64,000 bases of DNA from Pseudomonas paraeruginosa PA7. Lineage in GTDB: Bacteria > Pseudomonadota > Gammaproteobacteria > Pseudomonadales > Pseudomonadaceae. The translations under genes and the position numbers were made by a program. The notes below the pieces were generated by a model that saw nothing but the letters and a program-made list of their open reading frames with translations, searched no databases and had not been told where the DNA came from. Below, piece by piece: positions 17,423 to 27,517 of this stretch; the stretch's first letter is position 1; each line of letters begins with the position of its first letter. The DNA is taken from the NCBI RefSeq assembly GCF_000017205.1, contig NC_009656.1:1182001-1246000 (forward strand), in the 5' to 3' direction.

Positions 17423-18642
17423 GCGGTTGCGGCTGCGACGGCGGACAACTGCGTCCGCTGGACGAGGCGCTGGCCGAGCTACTGGCGCGCGCCCCATGCC
17501 CGCCGGCCTGCGAAACCCTGCCCCTGGAGCGGGCGCTGGGGCGGGTGCTCGGCGACGACCTGCCGGCGCCGATGGACCTGCCGCCCTGGGACAACAGCGC
17601 GATGGACGGCTACGCCCTGTGCTCCGCCGACCTTCCGCGCAGCGGCGGCAGCCTGACGGTCGGCGCGCGGATCGCCGCCGGCGATACCCGTGGCATGAGC
17701 CTGCCGCTGGGCCAGGCGGCGCGGATCTTCACCGGCGCGCCGCTGCCGACCGGCGCCGATTGCGTGGTGCCGCAGGAACTCTGCACGGTCGACGGCGAGC
17801 GCGTGCAGTTGCCGCCGGTGAGCGCCGGCCAGCACGTGCGTCGGCGCGGCGAGGAGTTGCGGCGTGGCGCGCCGGTGCTGCGCGCCGGGCAGCGATTGCG
17901 CCCGCAGGAACTCGGCCTGCTGGCGAGTCTCGGCGTCGCCACGGTGTCGGTGCGCCGGCGCCTGCGCATCGGCCTGCTGAGCAGCGGCGACGAATTGCGC
18001 GAGCCTGGCCAGCCGCTGTTGGCCGGGCAGATCTACAACGCCAACCGTTACTGCATCGGCGCGCTGCTGCGCGGCCTCGGCTTCGAGGTGCACGACGAGG
18101 AAGTGCTCGCCGACGAGCTGGTGGCCAGCCGCGACGCCCTCAGCCTGGCGGCCTCCGAATGGGATGCGCTGGTCACCAGCGGCGGCGTCTCGGTGGGCGA
18201 GGAAGACCATCTCAAGCGTGCCATCGCCGAACTCGGCGAGGTCAACCTGTGGCGCCTGGCGATCCAGCCGGGCAAGCCGTTCGCCTTCGGTACGGTGGCC
18301 GGCAAACCCTGGCTGGGCCTGCCGGGCAATCCGGCGGCGGCGCTGGTCACCGCGCTGCTGCTGGCGCGGCCGTTCCTGCTGCGCCAGCAGGGGCTGCTCG
18401 AGGTGCTGCCACGGCCGCTGGCGCTGCCGGCGGCGTTCGACTGGGCGCAGCCGCGGACGCGCCGCCAGTACCTACGGGCGCGGCTCGACGAACGGGGGCG
18501 GGTGGCGATCCACCCGCAGCAGGGCTCGGCGATGCTGCTCGCCGCCAGTTGGGCGGACGGGCTGGCGGTGATCGAGCGCGGCGCGACCCTGGCGGCGGGT
18601 GACAGGATCGACTTTCTGCCGTTCTCCGCGCTGCTGGCCTGA
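17419..18642 (+). CDS. moeA1: Molybdopterin molybdotransferase MoeA1
   Basis: A 407-residue MoeA enzyme that inserts molybdate into adenylylated molybdopterin. Visible motifs are [15 protein letters not shown] (substrate loop), [43 protein letters not shown] and [12 protein letters not shown], in the usual order. The N-terminus MSGCGCDGG is cysteine-rich, a short extension typical of Pseudomonas MoeA. The ATG at 17419 overlaps the moaB1 stop by 4 bp. The gene ends just before an Anr site that drives the ubiUVT genes. Confidence 0.94.
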   Translation: MSGCGCDGGQLRPLDEALAELLARAPCPPACETLPLERALGRVLGDDLPAPMDLPPWDNSAMDGYALCSADLPRSGGSLTVGARIAAGDTRGMSLPLGQAARIFTGAPLPTGADCVVPQELCTVDGERVQLPPVSAGQHVRRRGEELRRGAPVLRAGQRLRPQELGLLASLGVATVSVRRRLRIGLLSSGDELREPGQPLLAGQIYNANRYCIGALLRGLGFEVHDEEVLADELVASRDALSLAASEWDALVTSGGVSVGEEDHLKRAIAELGEVNLWRLAIQPGKPFAFGTVAGKPWLGLPGNPAAALVTALLLARPFLLRQQGLLEVLPRPLALPAAFDWAQPRTRRQYLRARLDERGRVAIHPQQGSAMLLAASWADGLAVIERGATLAAGDRIDFLPFSALLA

Positions 18643-18649
18643 GGCCTTC

Positions 18650-18663
18650 TTGATCCCGGTCAA
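18650..18663 (+). promoter_or_regulatory. Anr/FNR box upstream of ubiU
   Basis: TTGATCCCGGTCAA matches the Anr consensus TTGAT-N4-ATCAA with one mismatch. It lies 94 bp before the ubiU ATG, with a TCTAGAGT -10-like sequence about 20 bp downstream. This supports oxygen-limited induction of ubiUVT. Confidence 0.72.
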
Positions 18664-18756
18664 GCGCCGACCGGGAGCGTCTTTCTAGAGTGTGGCGCCT
18701 GTGCCCCGGGGTTGCCCACTGCCGCGGAGCGCGTTTTTCGCCAGAGGAGCAACCCC

Positions 18757-19752
18757 ATGCAACTGGTCTGTCCGGCGGGCAGCCTGCCCGCCCTGAAGTC
18801 GGCCCTGCGCCAGGGCGCCGACGCCATCTACGTCGGCTTCCGCGACGACACCAACGCCCGCCATTTCGCCGGCCTCAACCTCGACGAACGCCAGCTCCAG
18901 GAAGGCCTGCGGCGCGTCCACGAGGCCGGGCGACAGCTCTACGTCGCGGTCAATACCTACTCCAGCGCCCAGGGCTGGGAGCGCTGGCAGCGCGCGGTCG
19001 ACCAGGCCGCCGACCTCGGCGTCGACGCGCTGATCGCCGCCGACGTGGCGGTGCTCGGCTATGCCGCCAAGCGTCATCCGCGGCTCAACCTGCATCTGTC
19101 GGTGCAGGGCTCGGCGACCAATGCCGCGGCCCTGGCCCTCTACCACGAACGCTACGGCATCCGCCGCGCGGTGCTGCCGCGCGTGCTGTCGCTGGCGCAG
19201 GTACGCCAGGTGGCGGCCGGCAGCCCGGTGCCGGTGGAGGTATTCGCCTTCGGCAGCCTGTGCATCATGGCCGAGGGCCGCTGCCACCTGTCGTCCTACG
19301 TCACCGGCGAGTCGCCGAACCTCTGCGGGGTCTGTTCGCCGGCCAGGGCGGTGCGCTGGAGCGAGGAGCCGGAGGGGCTGACCTCGCGCCTCAACGAAGT
19401 GCTCATCGACCGCTACGCCGCCGGCGAGGCGGCCGGCTACCCGACCCTCTGCAAGGGCCGCTTCCTGGTCAATGGCCAGCGCTTCCATGCGCTGGAGGAA
19501 CCGACCAGCCTGAACACCCTGGACCTGGTCCCGCAACTGGCGGAAATCGGCGTGGCGGCGGTGAAGATCGAAGGCCGCCAGCGCAGCCCGGCCTACGTCG
19601 AGCAGGTCACCCGGGTCTGGCGCCAGGCGCTGGACAGCTACGCCAGCGCACCGGGCGCCTACAGCGTGCAGCCGCAATGGCAGCGCGCGCTGGCCGGACT
19701 TTCCGAAGGGCACCAGACCACCCTGGGCGCCTACCACCGTTCCTGGCAGTGA
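18757..19752 (+). CDS. ubiU: O2-independent ubiquinone hydroxylation protein UbiU
   Basis: A 331-residue U32-family protein that, with UbiV, hydroxylates ubiquinone precursors without oxygen. Cysteines 169, 176, 193 and 232 are all present, at the same positions I recall for the four [4Fe-4S] ligands of the E. coli protein (in GSLCIM, GRCHLS, GVCSPA and LCKGRF). The ATG at 18757 follows AGAGGAGC. It leads a ubiU-ubiV-ubiT operon controlled by an upstream Anr box, consistent with a need for quinone during denitrification. It is PA3913 by position; older annotation calls it a peptidase. Confidence 0.92.
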   Translation: MQLVCPAGSLPALKSALRQGADAIYVGFRDDTNARHFAGLNLDERQLQEGLRRVHEAGRQLYVAVNTYSSAQGWERWQRAVDQAADLGVDALIAADVAVLGYAAKRHPRLNLHLSVQGSATNAAALALYHERYGIRRAVLPRVLSLAQVRQVAAGSPVPVEVFAFGSLCIMAEGRCHLSSYVTGESPNLCGVCSPARAVRWSEEPEGLTSRLNEVLIDRYAAGEAAGYPTLCKGRFLVNGQRFHALEEPTSLNTLDLVPQLAEIGVAAVKIEGRQRSPAYVEQVTRVWRQALDSYASAPGAYSVQPQWQRALAGLSEGHQTTLGAYHRSWQ

Positions 19753-19763
19753 GGAGCGCCGCG

Positions 19764-20654
19764 ATGAAACTGAGCCTGGGACCGCTGCTGTTCTACTGGG
19801 ACAAGCGGCAGATCTTCGATTTCTACGCCGAGATGGCCAGCCAGCCGCTCGACGTCATCTACCTCGGCGAGACCGTCTGCGCCAAGCGCCGGGCGCTGTC
19901 GCTGAACGACTGGCAGGCGCTGGCCCGCGAACTGGCGCAGGCGACCCGCGCCGAGCTGGTGCTCTCCGGGCTGGCGCTGATCGAGGCCGCCTCGGAGCTG
20001 TCCAGCCTGCGCCGGCTCTGCGAGAACGGCGAATTGCGGGTCGAGGCCAACGACATGGCCGCCGTCTACTACCTCAGCCAGCGCGGCGTGCCCTTCGTCG
20101 GCGGTCCGGCGCTGAACCTCTACAACGGCCATGCCCTGGCCGAACTGTATTCCTGGGGCATGCGCCGCTGGGTTCCGCCGGTGGAAGTCTCCGGCAAGCT
20201 GCTGCGCGGGGTGCTCGACCAGGCTGCGCGGCTGGGCCTCGACCAATTGCAGACCGAGGTCTTCGCCTACGGCCACCTGCCGCTGGCCTATTCGGCACGC
20301 TGCTTCACCGCGCGGGCGGAGAACCGGCCCAAGGACGACTGCCAGTTCTGTTGCCAGCAGTATCCCGAAGGCATCCCGCTGCTCAGCCAGGAGGGCGAGG
20401 CGCTGTTCACCCTCAATGGCATCCAGACCCTGTCCGGCAAGGTCAGCAACCTGCTGGCCGACTACCGCTCGCTGGAACATAGCGGCGCCGACCTGCTACG
20501 CCTGAGCCCCCGGGCGCAGGGCATGGCCGAGGTGATCGCGGCCTTCGACCGGGTACGCAAGGGTGCCGCTCCGCCGCTCGCCGTGGAAGGCTGCAACGGC
20601 TACTGGCACGGCCGGCCGGGGATGCTGCGGGCAGAGGAGGCAGGGCTATGCTGA
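19764..20654 (+). CDS. ubiV: O2-independent ubiquinone hydroxylation protein UbiV
   Basis: A 296-residue partner of UbiU, also U32-type and predicted to carry a [4Fe-4S] cluster. Cys39 (GETVCAKRR) and the later cluster SARCFTA ... DDCQFCCQQYPEG supply the expected ligands. The ATG at 19764 is 11 bp after the ubiU stop and behind GAGGAG. The heterodimer acts on the aromatic ring in the cytoplasm, replacing the oxygen-using monooxygenases. The 3' end overlaps ubiT by 7 bp. It corresponds to PA3912. Confidence 0.92.
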   Translation: MKLSLGPLLFYWDKRQIFDFYAEMASQPLDVIYLGETVCAKRRALSLNDWQALARELAQATRAELVLSGLALIEAASELSSLRRLCENGELRVEANDMAAVYYLSQRGVPFVGGPALNLYNGHALAELYSWGMRRWVPPVEVSGKLLRGVLDQAARLGLDQLQTEVFAYGHLPLAYSARCFTARAENRPKDDCQFCCQQYPEGIPLLSQEGEALFTLNGIQTLSGKVSNLLADYRSLEHSGADLLRLSPRAQGMAEVIAAFDRVRKGAAPPLAVEGCNGYWHGRPGMLRAEEAGLC

Positions 20655-21151
20655 ACCGCCAACGCCTGCTCCTCGGCGTCGCCGGACGCCTGTTGCCGCT
20701 GGCGGCGAAGGTTCCGCGCGGGCTCCAGCACCTGGTCCTGCAACGGGTCGCCAACCGGCTGTTCGCCCAGCCGCTGGAGGAGGGCGCCTTCGACCTGCTG
20801 GAAGGTCGCTGGCTGCGCCTGGAAGTGAGGGACCTCGGCGTCGGCTGGTGCGTCACCCGGGTACCCGGCGGCCTGCGCCTGGTCGAACGGCCACGGGCCA
20901 GCGTGACCATCCGCGGCGACTGGCGCGACTTTCTGCTGCTGGCCAGCCGCCAGGAGGACCCGGACACGCTGTTCTTCCGCCGTCGCCTGGTGATCGAGGG
21001 CGACACCGAGTTGGGCCTGGCGGTGAAGAACCTGCTCGACAGCCTCGATCCCGAGCACCTGCCGCCCTGGCTGTGGAACGCCGTGGAGAGCGCCGGACGG
21101 GCGGTGCAGGAGGAGCGTGGCGAGGTGGTACAAGGTGCGCAGGGCGCTTGA
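20648..21151 (+). CDS. ubiT: SCP2-domain ubiquinone accessory factor UbiT
   Basis: A 167-residue protein whose middle (about residues 35-135) fits the sterol-carrier-protein-2 fold that binds hydrophobic intermediates; it would act as the anaerobic counterpart of UbiJ. A typical SCP2 stretch is RASVTIRGDWRDFLLLASRQEDPDTLFF, read here in pieces. The start overlaps ubiV, and the order ubiU-ubiV-ubiT matches the known anaerobic ubiquinone set. It is PA3911 by position. The non-coding CRISPR island begins after its stop. Confidence 0.88.
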   Translation: MLNRQRLLLGVAGRLLPLAAKVPRGLQHLVLQRVANRLFAQPLEEGAFDLLEGRWLRLEVRDLGVGWCVTRVPGGLRLVERPRASVTIRGDWRDFLLLASRQEDPDTLFFRRRLVIEGDTELGLAVKNLLDSLDPEHLPPWLWNAVESAGRAVQEERGEVVQGAQGA

Positions 21152-21288
21152 GGTCGGTGCAGGAGAGCCGCAGAGATAGCCGACGTTAGGAACGCCCAGG
21201 TCTGCTGCAGCGACAGCGTTCTGCCGGTATGGGACGGCGCAGAGCGCGTCGGCGATTTACACCGCAGTGCACAACAGAGATACCGTCG

Positions 21289-21590
21289 CTTAGAGCCTGA
21301 GCGGGCTTCAGGCTTGGTGGTCCAGCTCCTTGCCGTGTCTGCCTCGACTTCTTGTTTCGCCTTCCCAGGCGAGTCCCTTTTGCACGCGTCCAAAAGGAAC
21401 CAAAAGACTCGCCCCTGCATCCGGCCCCAGCCGCTGCGCGACTGGGGTTCCCTCGCTGCATCGTTGCTCCGGGGCCCGCCGCCCCGGTCCTTCGTGGACC
21501 GGGGCGGCTTTCGCGGCTTCCTGCCGCTCGGCCTCCTGACGGGGCGGGTTCGCCGCCCCACCGATTGGTGAACAAGCATGGCTTCGTGCA
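21289..21590 (+). repeat. Dispersed ~300-bp repeat, copy A
   Basis: From CGCTTAGAGCCTGAGCGGGC to about AAGCATGGCTTCGTGCATGC this sequence matches, with many substitutions, the reverse complement of 22862-23207. Shared blocks include TTTCGCCTTCCCAGGCGAGTC-like sequence, CGACTGGGGTTCCCTCGCT and GGCCTCCTGACGGGGCGGGT. A strong internal hairpin CCGGTCC/GGACCGG (loop TTCGT) is centred near 21493. It has no coding signature. Such elements occur around Pseudomonas genomes, but the family name is not known to me. Confidence 0.75.
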
Positions 21591-21621
21591 TGCCCGGCCT
21601 TCACACGCTGATGCCTGATTC

Positions 21622-21702
21622 GTAGGGCGAATAACCGCCTGCGGTTATCCGCCGCTTATCCGGAGTATCGGCGGATACCGCCCATGGCGGTATTCGCCCT
21701 AC
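21622..21702. repeat. Long imperfect palindrome (REP-like)
   Basis: GTAGGGCGAATA at the left end pairs with TATTCGCCCTAC at the right end (21691-21702). Inside are the smaller palindromes ACCGCCTGCGGT and ACCGCCCATGGCGGT, and GGCGGATA/TATCCGCC arms. The layout is a paired REP/BIME-type element. It has no coding signature. Confidence 0.65.
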
Positions 21703-21846
21703 ACGCCCTGGAAACGCCGGACAGCTTCGCCGAACATTTCCCAGCCTCTTTCGGACGCCCAGGAATTGGATAAAAACCCAGTAGGAGGATGATGGAGGGG
21801 TCGCCAAGACGATCTTCCCAGATACGTCCCAGCGGCAGAAAAAGAC

Positions 21847-21881
21847 GCGGGCCGCAGGTGCGACCAACACCTACGACCCGC
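21847..21881 (+). promoter_or_regulatory. 5' leader hairpin of the small orphan gene
   Basis: GCGGGCCGCAGGTG (21847-21860) pairs with CACCTACGACCCGC (21868-21881), 12 of 14 positions, around a CGACCAA loop. It ends 33 bp before the ATG at 21915 and could act as an RNA structure in the 5' leader or as an operator. No known riboswitch class is recognised. Confidence 0.5.
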
Positions 21882-21914
21882 TAACCACAACCCAGCTTTT
21901 CAAGGAGCTGACCC

Positions 21915-22229
21915 ATGGCTAAGCCGAATGATACGTCCAAGCCCCCGGTAACAGAACCGTCCCCCCGCTTCATCCCCCTGTTGCCCACCTCGCAGGCCAA
22001 CCGCTTCCCGCACAACGCCACGCTGTACCTCGACACTCAGGCACCGCCCGGCCAGTTGTTCGAGAGCGCGAAAGCGCGCCTGAAGTCGGCGATCAACGTC
22101 CTCGCCCTGACCTGCCTGCTCGACGAGAACGAAGAACCCGGCGACACCCTCGCCTACATCAACGGCGCCTTGCTGAAGCTGGTCAGCGACGCCCTCTCCG
22201 AGATCGACGCGGCCCACCCACGCCAGTAG
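21915..22229 (+). CDS. Small orphan protein of unknown function
   Basis: A 104-residue soluble, acidic protein with a proline-rich first 35 residues and a helical rest (LFESAKARLKSAINVLALTCL, read as one amphipathic helix, then a second near residues 78-97). No signal peptide, membrane segment or metal motif is visible. It loosely resembles short Pseudomonas-restricted families such as DUF3077/DUF6124, a low-confidence impression. Translation is well supported: AAGGAG lies 8 bp before the ATG, codon use is normal, and a terminator follows. It sits between a REP-like palindrome and the CRISPR leader; no link to CRISPR function is shown. Confidence 0.7.
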   Translation: MAKPNDTSKPPVTEPSPRFIPLLPTSQANRFPHNATLYLDTQAPPGQLFESAKARLKSAINVLALTCLLDENEEPGDTLAYINGALLKLVSDALSEIDAAHPRQ

Positions 22230-22249
22230 CGCCCGTCCCAGGCGCGACG

Positions 22250-22273
22250 CCCCCGGCCTGGCCGGGGGCTTTG
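22250..22273 (+). terminator. Terminator of the small orphan gene
   Basis: GCCCCCGGCC (22250-22259) and GGCCGGGGGC (22261-22270) form a very strong stem followed by TTT. It separates the small gene from the CRISPR leader. Confidence 0.75.
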
Positions 22274-22359
22274 AGAGGTGATCCCTTCGAGGCCCATTCG
22301 CGCGCAAACGGCGAGGTCCGCCGCCCGTCCCGATCATCGCGAAATGGCCTCCAATTGCC

Positions 22360-22500
22360 CGAAGCTTGCGACCCTTTTTTGGGACGGTTTCTTACGCCCT
22401 TGAAAATCAAAGACTTACAAAGCCTCGTAAAAAGAGGGTTTCAAACTGGGAAAACCCTGTATTTCTTTTTCCTTCAAATGGTTATAGGTTTTCGCGGCTA
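22360..22500 (+). promoter_or_regulatory. CRISPR leader (type I-F style)
   Basis: The 140 bp before the first repeat are AT-rich against a GC-rich background, with poly-T and poly-A tracts (GACCCTTTTTTGGGACGG, CTTGAAAATCAAAGACTTAC, AAAAAGAGGGTTTCAA, TTTCTTTTTCCTTC). This composition resembles I-F leaders of P. aeruginosa and implies transcription rightward through the array. The leader looks intact, so the array may once have been, or still be, able to acquire spacers if Cas1-Cas2/3 are supplied elsewhere. Confidence 0.7.
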
Positions 22501-22828
22501 GTTCACTGCCGTATAGGCAGCTAAGAAAACGACGACGGCCAGCAACAGCGTCACCCTCGGGTTCACTGCCGTATAGGCAGCTAAGAAAAGCGGCAACATC
22601 ACCACCAGCGCGGACATCAGGTTCACTGCCGTATAGGCAGCTAAGAAAATGCGTTCAGAAGTCTTCATGCCGCAGTCCTCGTTCACTGCCGTATAGGCAG
22701 CTAAGAAAACGGTGTCGCCGCAGCTTTACGCCCTGGCGTTGTTCACTGCCGTATAGGCAGCTAAGAAAATCGTGATCAATGCCCGCCATGATTTCGCCGG
22801 GTTCACTGCCGTATAGGCAGCTAAGAAA
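22501..22828 (+). CRISPR. Orphan type I-F CRISPR array, six perfect repeats
   Basis: Six identical 28-bp repeats begin at 22501, 22561, 22621, 22681, 22741 and 22801, exactly 60 bp apart, with five unique 32-bp spacers. Each repeat starts GTTCACTGCC and ends GCTAAGAAA, with the stem CTGCC/GGCAG around GTATA that Csy4 (Cas6f) recognises. Repeat and spacer lengths are those of type I-F. All repeats are identical, so this end is young or well maintained. No cas gene lies within 22 kb to the left or 40 kb to the right. A possible sixth 32-bp spacer (22829-22860) follows the last repeat before an inserted repeat element. Confidence 0.95.
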
Positions 22829-22861
22829 TCGCGAGCGATATAAATCCATAGGGCACCGGCC

Positions 22862-23207
22862 TGCGGAGGTCTGGCAGGCACGAAGTCATGCTTGGCCTCC
22901 AGACGGTAGGGCGGCGAACCCGCCCCGTCAGGAGGCCGAGCGGAATCGTTGCGTAGGGGGACGAGCGGCAGGAGGCCGCGAGAGCCGCCCCGGTCCACGA
23001 AGGACCGTGGCGGCGGGCCCCCGGAGCGACGATGTAGCGAGGGAACCCCAGTCGCGTAGCGGCTGGGGCCGGATGCAGGGGCAAGCGCTTTGGTTACTTT
23101 CTCGCGACTGAGAAAGTGACTCGCCTGGGAAGGCGAAACAAGAGGTCGAGGCAGGCACGACAAGCAGCTAGACCGCCCAGCCAGAAGCCCGCTCAAGCTT
23201 TAAGCGA
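22862..23207 (-). repeat. Dispersed ~350-bp repeat, copy B, inside the CRISPR locus
   Basis: An inverted, diverged copy of the element at 21289-21590. It lies between the sixth CRISPR repeat (plus one spacer-length segment) and two decayed repeats. It keeps the shared blocks ACCCGCCCCGTCAGGAGGCC, GCGAGGGAACCCCAGTCGCG and GACTCGCCTGGGAAGGCGAA. Compared with copy A it has small insertions (for example near 22950). It is non-coding, with no transposase or clear target duplication. Confidence 0.7.
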
Positions 23208-23222
23208 CATCCTTCCCCAGCT

Positions 23223-23308
23223 GTTAACTGCCGTGTAGGCAGCTAAGAAAACGGTCCCTTGCTCGCGCCGACCAGACGTCCCGTTCACTGCCGCATAGGC
23301 AGCCTGAC
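23223..23308 (+). CRISPR. Decayed distal CRISPR repeats and one spacer
   Basis: A 28-bp repeat at 23223-23250 differs from the main array at two positions (GTTAACTGCCGTGTAGG instead of GTTCACTGCCGTATAGG). It is followed by a 32-bp spacer (23251-23282) and a terminal repeat from 23283 that has GCATAGG and breaks down after GGCAGC. Decay at the leader-distal end is normal for old array ends, so this is likely the original tail of the array at 22501. Confidence 0.85.
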
Positions 23309-23491
23309 TTCCCTCGGACTCGCAAATGGACGCTGGAAGGCAAGAGACGATCACCGTGGAACGAGTGGCAGACACTGCCGCCCACACCCGGCATTCCCCT
23401 GACGAAACGAATAGCCTGTCCGTTCCCGTAACGCCCCTGTCAACTTGCCCCGGTAAACCGGACCTTCGTGAAGCCTGCGGAGAACTCCGGA
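23309..23491. other. Upstream region of eddA
   Basis: A 183-bp gap that should hold the eddAB promoter. CTGTC occurs at 23416-23420 and 23437-23441, which recalls a Pho box, but the spacing is not the expected 11- or 22-bp period. No confident promoter is called. Confidence 0.4.
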
Positions 23492-25054
23492 ATGAGTGCA
23501 ATGGACCTCAAGCGCCGCCGCGTCGTGCAAGGCCTGGGCGCTGGGCTGCTGTTGCCGGCGCTGGGCGCGCCGGCGGTGATCGCCGCGCCGAATGCGCGGC
23601 CGAAGCTGACCGATGGCGTGCAGTCCGGTGACGTGCACGGCGACCGCGCGCTGGTCTGGAGCCGCACCGACCGTCCGGCACGGATGATCGTCGAGTGGGA
23701 CACCCGCAGCGTCTTCAGCGAGCCGCGCCGGCTGGTCTCGCCGATCACCGACGAGCGTCTCGACTACACCGCGCGCATCGACCTGCGCGGTCTGCCGGCC
23801 GACCAGTCGATCTTCTACCGGGTGCGCTTCGAGGATGCCCGCGACGGCAGCCTGAGCCGGCCCTGGTTCGGCCACCTGCGCAGTGCGCCGGGCGAGGCGC
23901 GCAACATCCGCTTCGTCTGGAGCGGCGACACCTGCGGGCAGGGCTTCGGAATCAATCCGAATATCGGCGGCATGCGCATCTACGAAGCCATGCGCCGGCG
24001 CCAGCCGGACTTCTTCCTGCACAGCGGCGACACCATCTATGCCGACGGGCCGATTCCCGAGCGCATCGAGACCGAGGGCGGGCGCATCTGGCGCAACCGG
24101 GTGACCGAGGCCAAGAGCAAGGTCGCCGAGACCCTCGACGAATTCCGCGGCAACTACCGCTACAACCTGCTCGACGACAACCTGCGCCGCTTCAACGCCG
24201 AGGTGCCGCAGATCTGGCAGTGGGACGACCACGAGACCACCAACAACTGGTCCTCCAGCAAGCAGCTCGACGAGCGCTACCGGGTGAAGGACATCGACCT
24301 GCTGGCGGCCCGCGCGCGCCAGGCGTTCCTCGAATACGCGCCGTTGCGCTTCCAGCGCCAGGGGCGCGACGGGCGGATCTACCGCAAGGTCGCCTACGGT
24401 CCGTTGCTCGATGTGTTCGTCCTCGACATGCGCAGCTACCGCGGCGGCAACAGCGCCAACCTGCAGGCCCGGCGCAGCGGCGCCACCGACTTTCTCGGTC
24501 GCGAGCAACTGCAATGGCTCAAGCGCGAGCTGCGTGGTTCGCGCGCGCAGTGGAAGGTGATCGCCGCCGACATGCCGATCGGCCTCTGCGTGCCCGACGG
24601 CAAGGACGAGCACGGTCGCGAGCGCTGGGAGGCCATCGCCAACGGCAACGACGGCAAGGCCCTGGGCCGCGAGCTGGAGATCGCCGACCTGCTGCGCTTC
24701 ATCCAGCGCGCCGGGGTGCGCAACACCGTCTGGCTGACCGCCGACGTGCATTACTGCGCGGCCCACCACTACAGCCCGGAGCGCGCCGCGTTCAAGGACT
24801 TCGCGGCGTTCTGGGAGTTCGTCGCCGGGCCTCTCAATGCCGGTAGTTTCGGCCCCAACGCGCTGGATGGCACCTTTGGCCCGCAGGTGATGTTCCAGAA
24901 GGCCCCGCTGGTCCAGAACAGTTCCCCCTTCGCCGGCTACCAGTTCTTCGGCGAGGTGGAGATCGATGCGCAGACCCGCGCGCTCACCGTCACCCTGCGC
25001 GACCTCGACGGCGAGTCGGTGTTTTCCCAGGAGCTGCAGCCCGACGGCGCCTGA
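23492..25054 (+). CDS. eddA: PhoD-family phosphatase/phosphodiesterase EddA
   Basis: A 520-residue PhoD-type metallophosphatase exported by the Tat system (twin arginines in LKRRRVVQGLGAG, residues 6-16). Metal-binding blocks typical of PhoD are present: SGDTCGQGFG, HSGDTIYADGP, WDDHETTNNW, TADVHYCAAHHY and EFVAGPLNAGSFGP. I use the ATG at 23492, nine bases after GGAG; ATGs at 23468 and 23501 are alternatives. P. aeruginosa EddA works with the nuclease EddB to free phosphate from extracellular DNA, and eddB follows after 36 bp. It corresponds to PA3910. Confidence 0.9.
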   Translation: MSAMDLKRRRVVQGLGAGLLLPALGAPAVIAAPNARPKLTDGVQSGDVHGDRALVWSRTDRPARMIVEWDTRSVFSEPRRLVSPITDERLDYTARIDLRGLPADQSIFYRVRFEDARDGSLSRPWFGHLRSAPGEARNIRFVWSGDTCGQGFGINPNIGGMRIYEAMRRRQPDFFLHSGDTIYADGPIPERIETEGGRIWRNRVTEAKSKVAETLDEFRGNYRYNLLDDNLRRFNAEVPQIWQWDDHETTNNWSSSKQLDERYRVKDIDLLAARARQAFLEYAPLRFQRQGRDGRIYRKVAYGPLLDVFVLDMRSYRGGNSANLQARRSGATDFLGREQLQWLKRELRGSRAQWKVIAADMPIGLCVPDGKDEHGRERWEAIANGNDGKALGRELEIADLLRFIQRAGVRNTVWLTADVHYCAAHHYSPERAAFKDFAAFWEFVAGPLNAGSFGPNALDGTFGPQVMFQKAPLVQNSSPFAGYQFFGEVEIDAQTRALTVTLRDLDGESVFSQELQPDGA

Positions 25055-25090
25055 GCCGCGGCGATTCCCTTCCGATAAAGGAGTATCCCG

Positions 25091-27433
<2,343 letters not shown>

Positions 27434-27482
27434 GTCGCGCTTGAAAAGGCGGGCGTTGTCCTGATGCCAGTCCGTTGAGAAA

Positions 27483-27517
27483 AAACGGCGCTTCCTCACG
27501 CGAGGGAAGCGCCGTTT
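27483..27517. terminator. Bidirectional terminator between eddB and prfC
   Basis: AAACGGCGCTTCC (27483-27495) pairs with GGAAGCGCCGTTT (27505-27517). The stem is flanked by A on the left and T on the right, so it can terminate both convergent genes. Confidence 0.85.

Noticed and set aside
21186..21618. Several overlapping open frames in both strands of repeat copy A and the matching frames in copy B
   Set aside because: They follow the dispersed repeat, are not conserved in frame between the two copies, and have no ribosome sites or family features.
22498..22849. Short minus-strand open frames with a repeating FLAAYTAVN or FLSCLYGSE peptide
   Set aside because: The period is the 60-bp CRISPR repeat unit read through; these are not proteins.
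22829..23308. A second independent CRISPR locus
   Set aside because: The two distal repeats lack a leader, are degenerate, and keep the orientation and spacing of the main array, so a decayed tail of the same array is simpler.
23416..23441. Possible Pho box before eddA (two CTGTC units)
   Set aside because: The units are 21 bp apart, off the 11/22-bp helical period of a PhoB box, and the flanking bases match poorly, although phosphate control of eddAB would make sense.
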